Positions 40,461 to 51,523 of a stretch of 64,000 bases of DNA are shown here, piece after piece (within the stretch, counting starts at the first letter, position 1; the number at the start of each line of letters is the position of its first letter). This DNA is from Corythucha ciliata (taxonomy: Eukaryota; Arthropoda; Insecta; Hemiptera; Tingidae). The DNA lies in NCBI GenBank assembly GCA_038030265.1, contig CM075940.1:1240001-1304000 (forward strand). Reading direction: 5' to 3'. The position numbers and the translations under genes were made by a program. Below the pieces are notes generated by a model. The model was not told the origin of the DNA. It ran no database searches and was given only the letters and a program-made list of their open reading frames with translations.

Positions 40461-41150
40461 TCACATCTCGTTCCTTCCTATCCTGCGCTCCCTGAGGTCA
40501 AAGTACTCGGGAGTGGTCTTTTCTCCCACCATTGCCTGGGATCTTTTTTTGATTCTGTTAAATCTAGTCCTTATGTCAAAAATCTTGCTTAGAAATAGAC
40601 CATGATTATTTTTGGTATCCTCAAAAATACTTTCGATAAATTTATTCAACATTTCATTGTTCTCGCTAAATTCTCCTTTAAACCTTTCTTTAAGATTTCT
40701 TTCAAAGTCGGTGCGTCTGTCTTTTCCAAGAAGTCCTTCAACTGATTGAGATGTTATGTCAATCGCAATGTCTAAAGCATGTTTATATTGAGTTAATTGT
40801 CTTCTGTAGTAGTCAGAATTGCTAGAAATTGTTATAGTATTCCAAAATCGAGGATAAAATCTTAGTTCTCAGTTCCAATAATTATCTGATCATCCTTCAC
40901 TCTTCTTCTGTTGATCTCCTCTTGCGCGACAGAAGGGTTGTTGCTTCCTTTTCTATGTATTTTACTGCGCATTTGCCTGTATTAAACGCTTCAAAAAAAT
41001 TTTACAATTGTCATGAATCAATGCAGAGTTTAAATGTAAGTCCGGTAAATGAGGTTTTACTTCTCTTTTGTCAAAATCGATATAATCATCCATGATAGGA
41101 ATTAGGTGGTAGGTTACAAGGGAACTTTTAAATAACAAATGGTGGCCCAT
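40461..41150 (-). pseudogene. Unrecognised eroded coding region
   Basis: On the minus strand an N-terminal stretch (MDDYIDFDKREVKPHLPDL) and a longer stretch from about 40862 down to 40461 (including TQYKHALDIAIDITSQSVEG and FDIRTRFNRIKKRSQ) look like parts of one acidic and basic-helical protein separated by stops and shifts. I do not recognise the family. A transposon-encoded or viral structural protein is possible. Confidence 0.25.
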
Positions 41151-41790
41151 GAAAATTTTGTGTGTTTAGATTAGCGTTCTAACTAACACTACGACGTAGA
41201 GTGCTCCCATTAACAGCTGTTCTCCATCCGATATCACGTTGACCCACCGCACACCGTCGTTGCATTGTAGATCGGGGCATTTGGTCTGTCTGAGGCAGCT
41301 CTCGGTCTCGGGCTGGGTTTTCGTTCGCCGGGGGTGACCGCTTTTCGTTCGTCTAATAAGGATTACGAGAAGCGCATTGAGCCTAATTTGATAGCGGGTT
41401 GATTTACTTCCTGAATATTGAGTTTTCGGTACTTTGCTTCTATCCGCCCTTTCCACCATAGTTCCTCGTCTCAAAGGATATTTTCTCTGCATATTTTCTA
41501 TTGATATATTTAGGCCCGTATATTTTCTACAGAGATATTTTTCTATGTATATATTTCTAACGGATATATTTTTGTACAGATTTATTTTTATACACAATTA
41601 TTTTTCTACTTATATATTTTTCTGCCTATACACATTTATTTTTCTACTTGTATATTTCTCTGCCTATATATTTCTCTATCTTTATGTCTGGTTCGCCGTA
41701 GATTTTCATGCCTTCTTGCCCATTCATTATTGTCCGTGATATCTGACTCTTTCCGTATTGAGGGTAGCTGTTAACACCACAACAAATTAA
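41151..41790. other. Stretch without a gene; degenerate TATATTT repeats
   Basis: From about 41470 to 41700 the sequence is a loose tandem array of 16–20-base units like TATATATTTTTCTAC. The open frame through it (IF-, YF-rich) is a by-product of the repeat. Before it is unremarkable non-coding DNA. Confidence 0.5.
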
Positions 41791-41796
41791 TCAAAA

Positions 41797-42215
41797 ATGC
41801 AAAATATAAACCCCATTTCAGCACAGGTGGACCAGGTATTACCTCTTAGTAGTACACCGGGAAATTTTGCCACCGGTACGCGTTTAAGAAGTGGTCGAAT
41901 CGTTGTAGGCAATAGGATGGATCCTTTCGAGGCGCCGCGCCGTCCCAAAGACAGGATGAGAACGTACAGAACATGATAGACGACCAACTCGACGCCTTTG
42001 CATCGTCGAATGGGCAGGACCACAGCCTGAATTCTTCTAGTCGGTCCAACGGACACGGGCAACCGAATCCGATGGACGTCACGCTCAACCGAAATATGCT
42101 GCAAAATATGCTGGACATTCTTACTACCAAGATGACTGAGTTGATAGAAGGCGTAAAGACTATGATGGCTACACAGACAGCTACCGTGCAGGCTATGACA
42201 TGTATTTCCCTATGA
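41797..42215 (+). pseudogene. gag-like N-terminal fragment, copy 1
   Basis: An ATG at 41797 opens MQNINPISAQVDQV, followed by TGTRLRSGRIVVGN. After a frame change near 41960 comes MIDDQLDAFASSNGQ and a helical NMLQNMLDILTTKMTEL stretch. A TRLRSGR motif near the N-terminus is common in retrotransposon gag proteins. A related inverted copy lies at 52510–52790, which supports a repeat family. It could also be the leader of the partitivirus-like region that follows. Confidence 0.35.
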
Positions 42216-42415
42216 ATGTCGTCCTGACGGACCTGCGAAGGTGAAAGTGAACCACTGTTCTACGACACAGTTAACTTTGAAACAATCGTTCCAACTAAAC
42301 GAGAACAACTATCACAACATGATCAATTTAAACTGCTACAATCAGTCATCAACAGAGAAATCACACACTTTAAAACAACTGACTCATCCAGATCAGAAGC
42401 TTTTGAATTCTTTGA

Positions 42416-42511
42416 GCCTTAAACATCTTAGATGTTCCCGAATCGAGACGACCATCTCCAGGCTTAAACATCTTAGATGTTCCCGAATCGAGACGACCAC
42501 CTCCAGGTATT
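42416..42511 (+). repeat. 48-base tandem duplication within the polymerase pseudogene
   Basis: The unit with CTTAAACATCTTAGATGTTC and CGAATCGAGACGACC occurs twice in a row with one or two changes. The length is a multiple of three, so the reading frame is kept across it. Confidence 0.8.
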
Positions 42512-43935
42512 CTCCAAATTCCTTATAGATACCATTCAGGACAAATTGTAACAGCTTCAACTTCTGTTCCTGAAACAGGATTTCAGTTACATCCCTTACT
42601 AAGATACTTCATTTCAAACTTGTATTCAACTTATGACGAACACGCTATAAAGTTTTGTCGACCACTTGGAACTACTGACGCAACATTCGCTGATTTTAAC
42701 AAACCTCAGTATTTTACGCAGCAAATACCACCAACTAGACAATCCACCATTCTTGGCTTAATTACACATCATCTTAATGCAAAACCATATCATACTATTC
42801 ACTTTACTGATACTTTTTTTTTGTAAAACCCAGAGCACATGCATAATTCTCGCATCCCCAAGAGTACACTTCTAAACACACTAGCAAAGGCTACTTTTTA
42901 AACGCAAGCGCGGAACATCATCGCATGCTCATTTACAAAATAAAAGAACAAGGATTTCCATTTGATCTAATCAACGTGAAAACGCAACAACCATTACACA
43001 AGAAGAATGTATTAATAAACTAAACACATTTTTCAATCAATACCCTACAACACTACATACACGAAACCATATATCCGAACGCAATTCAGGTAAACTCAAA
43101 CAAAGACCTGTTTACGCCTGTGACGAATTGTTCATCACAATTGAACTAATGCTTTCTTTTCCTCAGTTCCTGCATTATGTATGGCCTCGAAACCATACGT
43201 GGCGGCAACCAACAAATCGATAAGATTGCGAGTAAATTCACAACTTATTTTACGATTGATTGGTCAGCTTTTGACCAAACCGTTCCTCGCGTTATCACTG
43301 ACGTTTAATCTAATAATAGCAGATCGAGGCAGAGCTCCAACTTATTCAAAATTTCAACCCTTTGAAAAGATAACTCATACAAGACCTCAGAAACTGTCTA
43401 ATTTATTAAATTTTCTGCATCTACGGTCCAATAACATGACCTTCATTACCGCAGTTGGCTATGGCTACAGACGAACTACCGCTGGACTTCCCTCTGGCAT
43501 GTTCGAAACACAGTATTTAGATTCATTTAACTTATTTGTTATAATTGATTTAATGCTTGAATTTGGATTCAGTACCGAAAAGATAAAAACATTCAAATAT
43601 CTAATTATGGGTGACGACAATTCCTGTTTTTCAAACGAACCTTTAACCGTAATGTCCGAATTTCTAACATTGGTAGAACAATATGCTTATACTAGATGGG
43701 GCATGACCCTTTCTAAAGACAAAAGTACTTTGACAACACAGAGACAATTTATACAAACCTTATCATATCAGTGCAACTTTGGCATTCCAAAGAAGCCTAC
43801 TGACAAAATGGTAGCACAATTGTGCTATCCCGAACATGGCTGGAAAGACAAATTCATGTCTTACCGTGCTATTGGCGCAGCATTCGCATCTTGTGGCTCA
43901 GATCCGCAATTTTTCCGATTTTGCTACGATGTATA

Positions 43936-44420
43936 TGTCGCATCCGTATCGAGTAATTGTCCACTTCACGAAATGGATGTCCACTTCACGAAGTGGCTCC
44001 ACTTGCCGTAACTTCAAAAAATTACGACATCTGGACAAAAAAGTTGTCCATTTCTTGAAAAGGAAATAATGTTTGTCCAGCTGCTGAAATCAAGCTTCCT
44101 TACTGCAAGTGGATGCACAACATTATCCTTTTCGTGAAATGGATGAGAGAGGAATCTCTGATGCTGAAACAAGTTTCATTTTATTAAAAAAGGTTATTTT
44201 ATTGAGCACTCAGAAACCCGCTAAAAAATGACGTTGTGCATCCACTTCCTGTAAGGAAGCTTAATTTCAGCAACTGGACAAACGCGAATTCCTTTTCAAG
44301 AAATGGACATTTATTTTTGTCCAGATGTCGAAATTTTTTTAAAATTACGGCAAGTGGAGTCACTGCGGGAAATGGACATCCATTTCATGAAGTGGACAAT
44401 TTCGCCAAGTGGATGCGACA
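43936..44420. mobile_element. 485-base MITE inside the polymerase pseudogene
   Basis: Ends TGTCGCATCC and GGATGCGACA are exact complements and are flanked by TATA on both sides (43932–43935, 44421–44424). Long subterminal segments rich in GTCCACTT/AAGTGGAC also pair. Polymerase coding sequence continues in phase on either side when the element and one TATA are disregarded, so the insertion post-dates the viral integration. Confidence 0.75.
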
Positions 44421-44639
44421 TATACAACACCTTCCTATCTTATATTGAACCAATATCTACAGAGAATTGGCCAAAAATAAGAAAATACCTACCAGGACAA
44501 TTCAGACTCATTGAAGATCTTGATCTTCACATCGACTTGGAACTTTTCCTCACCTTGACGCCTTACAAAGATACGCTCGTGAATGGCAAGGACCTTTAGG
44601 TTATGGACCAAAATGGAACTTTTCACACTTTAAGTTCAA

Positions 44640-45040
44640 CCCAGATTGATCCCATCCTCGTCGCCAATTTGTTGTGACTTTTTGGATTATGAAAAAAGGA
44701 TTAAAGTCATTACGGAAGTACTGAACACGTTTATTAAAATTGATAATCTCATCAAAAAGCGAGGATAACCCGTTTCTGATTTCTCATATCTCAAAGGGGA
44801 GAACACGAGAGCCTTAAGGGCGATGATCTTTTGTCTTTTGAAAATTCATGACAATTACCTTCCTCTGTGCGTCTTTGTGAGCGCAATTCAATCAACCGGT
44901 GTTCTCGCGGAGTGTCATTTTAGAAGAAAACATGAAAAATGTAAGATTTATATAATTAATTCATCGTTCTGAGTTCATTGTTCGGTACCCAAATGTGGCC
45001 GGCAGCCGAAATACAATTCGTTCGTCGTATTAACATATTT
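44640..45040. other. Stretch without a gene
   Basis: AT-rich sequence between the polymerase pseudogene and the zeste-like remnant. I see no coding pattern or repeat structure worth naming. Confidence 0.4.
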
Positions 45041-45655
45041 TTCAATATAGGTCTGGTAATGCCACGAACCGTACTACGGTAGAGGCGTTTGCTGGGAGAA
45101 TTTCAGAGGCCCAAAAAAAAACAATGGTTAACTTTATTTCCCTTGGATCTCTTGATGAACCAGGGACTTGCATTGACTGCTCGTGGTAAAACATTGTACA
45201 AAGAAAAGTGGAATCAGCTAGCCTTGGTTTTGAATGCCATGGATGGGACAGTGAAAAGTTCCGAAAAATGGCAACAAGTAAGTATGAATTAATAACTTTG
45301 CCAATGCGTGCCGCTGTACAATTTTCCCGAAGAGGTAGGCTCACATTAAAAGTGTGCTGAAAGCGAAGCAAAGGAGATATATTTCGGGAACCGGAGGAGG
45401 ACCCCCTTCATTAATTACACTGACTCCCTTGAAGAGGAAATAGCATCTCTCTTCAAGGAGGAGAGTGTCGTCGGGTTGGATGTCCCCGGTTAGTAGCACT
45501 ATGCATCCGAACGTTGGGACGTCACAGACTTGAGATACAGGATATAGGTACCCAAAATTGTCTTCCTTTTTTCAGAAAGCGCAGTACCAACGCATCATTT
45601 GGAAATCACTGAAGTTGAGGATCCGGACGAGTCTCTTCCCCACCACGCACCTTGA
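45040..45655 (+). CDS. Zeste-like Myb/SANT DNA-binding protein, three exons
   Basis: Exon 1 to 45277 (before GTAAGT) encodes the regulatory-protein-zeste type Myb_DNA-bind_5 domain: LTARGKTLYKEKWNQLALVL and then GTVKSSEKWQQ. Exon 2 (45339–45488, after a gtag acceptor, before GTTAGT) encodes HIKSVLKAKQRRYI, then SGTGGGPPS and LTPLEEEIASLF, all family hallmarks. Exon 3 (45576–45655, after ttttcag) gives a short acidic end and TGA. Phases agree at both junctions. In exon 1 an early RISEAQKKTMVNF segment lies one frame away from the rest, so either a small upstream intron exists or the copy is frameshifted. Such genes are abundant and often mobile in insects. Confidence 0.6.
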
Positions 45656-46394
45656 AGAGTATTCTGCTCCACATGCCTTCAGAGAAGGAACAGAACAGGA
45701 TGGGCTGGAGCCCATCCAACGCGAATGTGATGTGTGAGCTTCCGCCTATTATTGGGATTCCAGGTACAATGCTGTCCAGCGCTATATGCAGCGTTCTTTT
45801 ACGTGAGAAAACAAGAATGGAAACAGATAATTCTGATGTGAGGCCTGAGATGAGCGTCAGCGTGAATAATCTTGAGAAACGTAACAAATTTGTCTTGCGC
45901 AAGTGGAGTCTTGCAATGAATAAAGGTATTTCCACACAGCTGAGGTAAATACACATGTGCATTGTGTGGGATGACTTCAAGTCACTGTTAATCGGGTATC
46001 TGTATTCTTTTTGCAGGAATATTCGTAAAGTTTGAAATCTCAAACATCGACGAGAATGAAGCGGCCCTTGCTCAGAAATTTTCCGCACTAGCGTAAGTGA
46101 CGTGACTATTTCAGCATGGTCCAGATATGGAGGCTGAGCCTAGGGAATATATCGGCAATGTCTATGGATCGCGTTGTCCAATGAGGGCGGCTCTTGGTGC
46201 CGGAAGAATGTCCGTGGGTGGCGTGCTCTCCGGATCGCGTGGTGGTGGACAAAGCGGGACGTCTAATCCAACTATTAGAAATTAAGTGTCGCCGACGATC
46301 TTGACCGCCGAAGTCTTGACGATCTATTAAATTGGTTGCCCTATGTAAGAAAGTTATGGAACTTTCCAGCTTAAAGAAAGGCACAACCTATATC
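45656..46394. other. Stretch without a recognised gene
   Basis: Open frames on both strands (for example 45652–45948 plus and 46106–46384 minus) lack known motifs. Ends near a long T run at 46417–46432. Confidence 0.4.
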
Positions 46395-46449
46395 CAGGAA
46401 TACATGTGTAAATTTTTTTTTTTTTTTTTTTTGTACTCTCTTCAACAAC

Positions 46450-46960
46450 CTTAATGGGCTACTGCCCCAGAAAGTGGAAAATTGCATCTGTATTATTAAT
46501 CAAGAAACCAGAAAAAACAAAAAATTCCCCAGGAAGCTACAGAACTACAAGTTTAAGTATCAATGCGGTCAAATATCCTCGAACGAATTCTTCTTACCTT
46601 GCTCCTCTTTTTTCTTGTAACGCTAATCCCTCACTCTCAATTTGGCTTTCGACTAGGGCATTCGTACGTTCATCAACTACACTGAGTGGCTGATAAGATA
46701 TTGACAGCTTATGAAAATAAAGAAATATGCCTTAGAATCTTTCTCGATGTCGAAAAATCCTTCGATCGCGTGTGGCACGAGGTTCTTCTAATGAAGTTGA
46801 AAAGAGTACTCTCTGACACCTACTACAGAGTAATCCAATAATGCCTAACGGACAGACGGTTTTGCGCGAAGTGCGATGGTAGCCTATCCCGAAGTCGCCT
46901 AATTAAGGCGGGGATACCCCAAGGGAGCGTATTAGGCCCTCTTCTGTACGTTTGCTGTTA
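46450..46960 (+). pseudogene. Jockey-type LINE reverse transcriptase fragment
   Basis: The sequence encodes GYCPRKWKIASVLLIKKPEK and PGSYRTTSLS (motif 1 region). After frameshifts come ICLRIFLDVEKSFDRVWHEV (motif A, catalytic aspartate) and LIKAGIPQGSVLGPLLY (motif B). Motif C is missing, as the sequence stops at a stop codon after the last block. Jockey-like non-LTR elements have exactly these phrases. Broken by several shifts and truncated at both ends. Confidence 0.75.
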
Positions 46961-48028
46961 AATACTGAAGAGTGAAGACATACTCTCTCTCTTGGCTGGC
47001 GGTGGATATAGTTAAATTCTGTCCCTTGTCCTACCCATGGGAGGGGAACATTCTTACGCGTGTGTGCACTCGCTGAGGATCTACGAGTCGAGAGACGCGC
47101 GAGAAAAGTACTAAAAACGGTCTCGACAAGGAAAACTGATTTTTCCGTTAAATAGAAAAGTAAGAACTGGATCATCTGTGCGTTAGCAGCTGTTCTGTGC
47201 CGCCGTGAGTTGAGAAAACCGATCGGTTATAAGCAATTCTGAGGGGACTGTGCGCTGTTCGGCAACGTCTCTGGCTTGGCCTGCTCATTTTGGATAGTAA
47301 AGGTACTGTGACTTCCCAATTTTCTATATTTAACTACTTAACGTGCCATACTGTGTTTTCCCGACTGTTTCGGGTGGTCCTTCGTTCTGTTTACTGAATA
47401 GGAGAAATCCTATACGGGTTGGTCAAAATTTTGCTGCTCAAACCGGAGAAACCCCTTACATTTGCTTTTGTTCCGAACTTCCCACTCACTATGCTGTCGA
47501 TGATGATTTTCGACTCAACTAGGTCATCATTAACGGTTTCTTCAGCTACGATATCCTAGAGGAGTCTAGATTTTCATGGGAGAGGCACATTATTTATAAC
47601 TTGCATCACTCCCATAAGACAGATCACAAACGATCAGCTAAAATTAAAATCAGAAGTTCTTCTACTACAAGCTACTGGATGTGATATTGCCTGACAGCTA
47701 ACTTTGTTCCGGGTAAAAGTAACAGAAAGAACAGCTGATGTTGTTAAATTACTTCATTTCCATGAAAAATTAACACGTCGTTGTGAATTGAATAGGCAAC
47801 GAAGAAGGTCATATACTAAGGTATTATGATGATGATGATATAATAAATAATAATAATAATATTAATGAGCAACAAGATTTCTACAGCAGAAATGAAAAGG
47901 CATGCACATTCCAAGTAAAAACGAGATCGGAAAACTCATATTGAGTTATGAATGAAAAAATCGACTATCGGCAAGCACAGATCCTCGGTAAGATTTGCTA
48001 AAGAATATTCGACAATGCAAATCTTACT
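46961..48028. other. Stretch without a gene; microsatellites
   Basis: Contains an ATG/AAT microsatellite at about 47826–47870. A stretch near 47440 reads like a C2H2 finger linker (QTGETPYIC), but no finger follows. No gene supported. Confidence 0.4.
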
Positions 48029-48139
48029 AAAGTCTGTCCACTTATTTAATTTCATTAAATATTTTTGGTGGAAGTGAACAAATCGAACTATCGAAATGAA
48101 GCAACACGTTCGAGAGTCTATTACTAAGTGGACAGACTT
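48029..48139. mobile_element. Short inverted-repeat element, about 110 bases
   Basis: AAGTCTGTCCACTTA at the left pairs with TAAGTGGACAGACTT at the right. The TGTCCACTT core resembles the subterminal motif of the element at 43936. Adjacent to a transposase fragment, so it may be a terminal piece of that family. Confidence 0.45.
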
Positions 48140-48154
48140 AAAAAAAAAATCTTA

Positions 48155-48365
48155 ATATCCCGGGAAATACATTTTTCAGAATTTTGTATTGCTTAATTCT
48201 CTGTATGACACCTTCGACATGAGCTCTAGCTCGCGAATTTCTTCTAGTTACAATGGCTTCCTCCTTGACAGCCTCTTTCGTGAGGAAATAAATGGTGGTT
48301 GAACTAGGGATGCATTGGCCTCGAGACAGGCATTAGAGATCTTAAAACCCTTATCAACCATTACA
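48155..48365 (-). pseudogene. DDE_Tnp_4 transposase C-terminal fragment
   Basis: On the minus strand: MVDKGFKISNACLEANASL (second catalytic D block), VQPPFISSRKRL, and after a frame change EAIVTRRNSRARAHVEGVIQ followed by RIKQYKIL (glutamate block). This is the same family as the transposase at 2630–3445 but a different, diverged lineage. Only the last third remains. Confidence 0.65.
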
Positions 48366-49397
48366 CCAGCTTGCTACCGTGTAACGGCAATTATTAATAA
48401 AAAATTACAAAGATACAATGGATGCCCCCTAACGAGCAACAGCAGAGTAATTCCTTTCCGTCAACCGCGAGTGAACTCCTACCGCCACTTTCGCGACCGG
48501 ACACTAACGGCCCCGTGTATATCAAATCCCCTAACCAAACTATTAAAAACTATTTAAATAAAATATTATATAACTTTATACTAACGTTCTGATGACTGGG
48601 TATTTTTATAACAACTAATTGAAATAATGTTTCGAAGAAAAAGGGTTTCGCACCCAAACCGTGGTCGATCAAGTTTGGGTTTCAGCCTTCGCAACCGGCA
48701 AACTTTCGGCATCATCCTTTTAAATCCCACCGCTGCCAGGTGTCTTCTCTTTCCTAAAAGTAAAACTGATTTTTCTTTCCCCCTTCCATCAATGCTTCCA
48801 TGAATATCTTCTACCCATACCGGTAAGAGAAATCCGCCGACGAGTCGGCCTCCGTAAACCCCTTGTGTTCTTCGAAAAACTCGGACCCGTGGAGATTCAC
48901 GTCGGAAACGCCCCAGAAGGAACCCCTGACGAGCCACACTGAACCCGGTATATTTTTTCCTACCACCAAGTGGCTCCCCTCGTCCACTTCCCCTTCACAA
49001 CCGAGAGTTCACTTCCGGGCTACTCAACCCTTCCCTGGGTCGCCATCTTGCCAAGGGATCGCTGGAGCCGACATTCGGGTGTGGTGGAAATCATATCCTT
49101 CACACATGTTCTTTCCAACCCCATTTATTCACTCGTCTTTCGGTCGCGTATTTTTATGTCGAATACATTGTAATGAAACTGCCATTTAGAAATTGGCTGT
49201 AGTGGCAAATCTCGCAGTAGCTGTAATCCTGCCCGGATCCGAGAAAATACAGTATTGCCAAAAGTCGTCCCTTGGCGGAGCCCTAGGTACAGCGATCATT
49301 TGAATTGCTGCCTCGGTTTCGTGAGCGGATGACGTTCGTGATAAGCCACCTTGAATGCCCCACTGAGTATAGAGGTGAAGAGGTATAATAAACCACA
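48366..49397. other. Stretch without a recognised gene
   Basis: Rich in short frames but none with known motifs. A 38-base segment at 49163–49200 (GAAATTGGCTGTAGTGG) is inverted at 49538–49575, enclosing the start of the next ORF. Confidence 0.35.
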
Positions 49398-49895
49398 ATG
49401 TCTGCCCCTGTAAGCATTAGAACAGGTGTTTTTTCATTCCCTCGGTCGGCAAACTTCGACGAGGCAAATCCCGCCTCCTTTCAAAACTACATCATTCCTG
49501 CCGAACGAGCCGTCCCAACCAATCCAGCCACTTTCCACTACAGCCAATTTCTAAACGTCAGTTTCATTACATCAGGCTTTCCGCGACGTCTCCTGTCTCG
49601 AAGCCTGTCATTTCGACATCTTCTCCCACAAGGGAACACTCCTACAATACGCTGCCGTAAAATTCCTGGCAGATTTACAGTCGTGGTATCCATCGAAGAG
49701 AACTCGCCTTCAGCGCCGCAAGACGTGTCGACGAGTCTCCCGAATCCTGATCTGCGATGGTGCTATCCCGAAGTTCCAACGTGTAAGGACGCCGTTACCA
49801 CGCATCAGGGGGCATATTATGTAATATGCCTGAATTCCGATTCGGAATTTGACGACGTAACATTCGATACCAAACTATTTACTTGGATCACATAG
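49398..49895 (+). CDS. Unrecognised 165-codon ORF
   Basis: Starts at a clear ATG (MSAPVSIRTGVFSFP) preceded by a possible TATAATAAA box about 15 bases upstream. The composition looks protein-like: IEENSPSAPQDV, then WCYPEVPTCKDAVTTHQGAYY, then an acidic end. No domain recognised. Neighbouring inverted repeat and lack of introns suggest a virus- or transposon-derived gene, but this is only context. It stops 160 bases before the tRNA-like sequence. Confidence 0.35.
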   Translation: MSAPVSIRTGVFSFPRSANFDEANPASFQNYIIPAERAVPTNPATFHYSQFLNVSFITSGFPRRLLSRSLSFRHLLPQGNTPTIRCRKIPGRFTVVVSIEENSPSAPQDVSTSLPNPDLRWCYPEVPTCKDAVTTHQGAYYVICLNSDSEFDDVTFDTKLFTWIT

Positions 49896-50055
49896 ATCTC
49901 GGAGGTACTCATTATGCTACGGTGCCCATCATTAGAACGATTCGAATGCAACAACAAAACTGTTTATTATTAAATAAATTAAATGAAAGTGATATCTTCC
50001 GGACGACGATGGAAGGGCATAGCCCAACACGATTCGCGTTTCGAGAAAAAATGGG

Positions 50056-50127
50056 GTCCCCGGCGGGATTTGAACCCGCAACCTGTGGATTACCAGTCCA
50101 GCACGCTGCCAATTGCGCCACGGAGAC
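50056..50127 (-). tRNA. tRNA-like sequence, anticodon GGT
   Basis: The 72 bases on the minus strand fold as a full cloverleaf: acceptor GTCTCCG/CGGGGAC, D stem GCGC/GCGT with loop AATTGGCA, anticodon arm TGGA–CTGGTAA–TCCA, T arm GCGGG–TTCAAAT–CCCGC. The B box GGTTCAAATCC and an A box like TGGCGCAATTGG are present. The anticodon reads GGT (Thr), unusual for a eukaryotic nuclear gene; position 27–43 is a C–C mismatch. The body resembles tRNA-Trp in places. It may be a pseudogene or a tRNA-derived SINE head rather than a working gene. No poly-T terminator directly follows. Confidence 0.55.
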
Positions 50128-51165
50128 GCCTTTGGAAGTCGCACTCCGAGAGATAATCTAAGCCGAACCCCACCCATGGCCATTGTTTCTCGAAATTCTA
50201 GGCGTTTCTCTTTATGACAAAGGTAAACCACGCCAGTGTTATCATATCGTAGATGTAGTTCGATAGATTTATTATTTTTATTTTTTTGAAAATAGGATCT
50301 TCCACCTGATTATAATACTGGTGGGACTTCACATAAGTGACGAAAACAAAACGACAAGCCCAGCTGTGAAAGAACCTGGTTTGTGCGATGACCTTGACGA
50401 TGTCTAGGAGGCCGAGCAAGCAAAGTTTCCTGGAAGTGGCCGGAGGTATCCCCGAGGAGGTTCGTCAGTTTCTAAATCGCCCGTCAATGTAGAAAGACCT
50501 ATTCAAACCAATTGAAAGCATGGGAAAACATGAAGGGTACATTTTTATACGGTGGCGTGCAGTTTTTTGCCGATCGTGGCCTCTTCGGTGCTGTGTGAAT
50601 GGCTTTTTTCTCACGCTGGCCGGAATTGTGAATCAATTTCGGACTCGACTCAGCGGGGCCCACATCGAAAAATTGGTTTTTCTTCGGTCTTGTCCTGAAA
50701 AGTTGTGGGTTTCGTAAGAAAAATAAACAGGATAAATCGTTTTTATGTTATAAAACATTCATACATTTCTGTTATCCGTTCATACATGCTCCTTCATAAT
50801 TCTTCTTATTGGTTGCCGTTCGTGAACGCCAAATCTGGCGGGCTCTTTCAGCAGATACTATAAGATTTAAGGGTAGGGTGGGGGTTGACGGGGCTAATTA
50901 ACTTTTATAAATTCGATTAAAAACGACTTGTGAAGAAAATTTTTATTCTGAAATCGATATTTACATAATGGAAAATCGATTTTCTCTTTCGGCTTTCTAT
51001 CCCTAGCCTCGAGCATACATTCATCATTTTGCCCATTAATAACTTCAGAAATAAGTATAGTAAGATCCCAAGCTTTGCGGCGGTACATGTTCTCCTCATA
51101 TCCACTATAACTAGATTCACAAAAACTTTTAACATGTTCGGCATCTTCAATGTTTGAATGTATAC
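50128..51165. other. Stretch without a recognised gene
   Basis: AT-rich, with short frames such as 50894–51202 (minus) that lack known motifs. Nothing structural that I can support. Confidence 0.4.
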
Positions 51166-51523
51166 TGAAAACTGAGTGACTACTGAGTTTTTCAGTGGAC
51201 ATTCAAACGCATACCTTGTTGAGTGTCCAAGACAAACAGGTTCATGGTCGCTTCTTTTGGCAAGCCGTAGCCCAAGGTTTTTACTTCCTTAGCTAGTGAG
51301 CTACAGTTATTTACTGCGAACGCCACCAGACAGACCACTCTTGGCTGCTGCGTCAAGTTCATTCTGTTTGCCGAAACCAGCAAGTCGATCGATATGACGA
51401 GACTTGATTTTCGGAATCCGCCAGTGGAAGCCGATCAGCTCATGGTCACGACGTCAATCACACTGAAAACTGAGTGACTACTGAGTTTTCAGTGGACATT
51501 CAAACACACACCTTGTTGAGGAG
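51166..51523 (+). repeat. Direct repeat of about 60 bases, copies 51166–51222 and 51465–51523
   Basis: Each copy contains ACTGAAAACTGAGTGACTAC, then TGAGTTTTCAGTGGACATTC and ACCTTGTTGAG. The first 35 bases form a palindrome (ACTGAAAACT ... AGTTTTCAGT). The spacing is about 298 bases. The intervening DNA has no clear gene. Confidence 0.7.

Larger units (their letters stand above)
42190..44600 (+). pseudogene. Partitivirus-like RNA-dependent RNA polymerase (endogenous, broken)
   Basis: Frames scattered over this region carry palm motifs in order: RPVYACDELF near 43100, motif A DWSAFDQTVP near 43250, motif B AGLPSGMFETQ near 43490, and motif C MGDDNSCF near 43610; a C-terminal EPISTENWPKIRKYLPG lies at 44450. 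This pattern is that of partitivirus-like polymerases, which copy double-stranded RNA genomes. Frameshifts occur near 42415, 42835, between A and B at about 43310, and elsewhere. A 48-base tandem duplication is present near 42416–42511, and a DNA transposon sits at 43936–44420. No DNA stage is known for these viruses, so this is a reverse-transcribed, fossil copy. Confidence 0.8.

Noticed and set aside
41434..41739. 101-codon frame rich in IF, YF and YIF
   Set aside because: It is a translation of degenerate TATATTTTTCTAC repeats, not a membrane protein.
47425..47525. C2H2 zinc-finger-like linker (QTGETPYICFC)
   Set aside because: Only one linker-like phrase; no spaced histidine pair follows and a stop comes soon after. 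Probably chance or a tiny relic.
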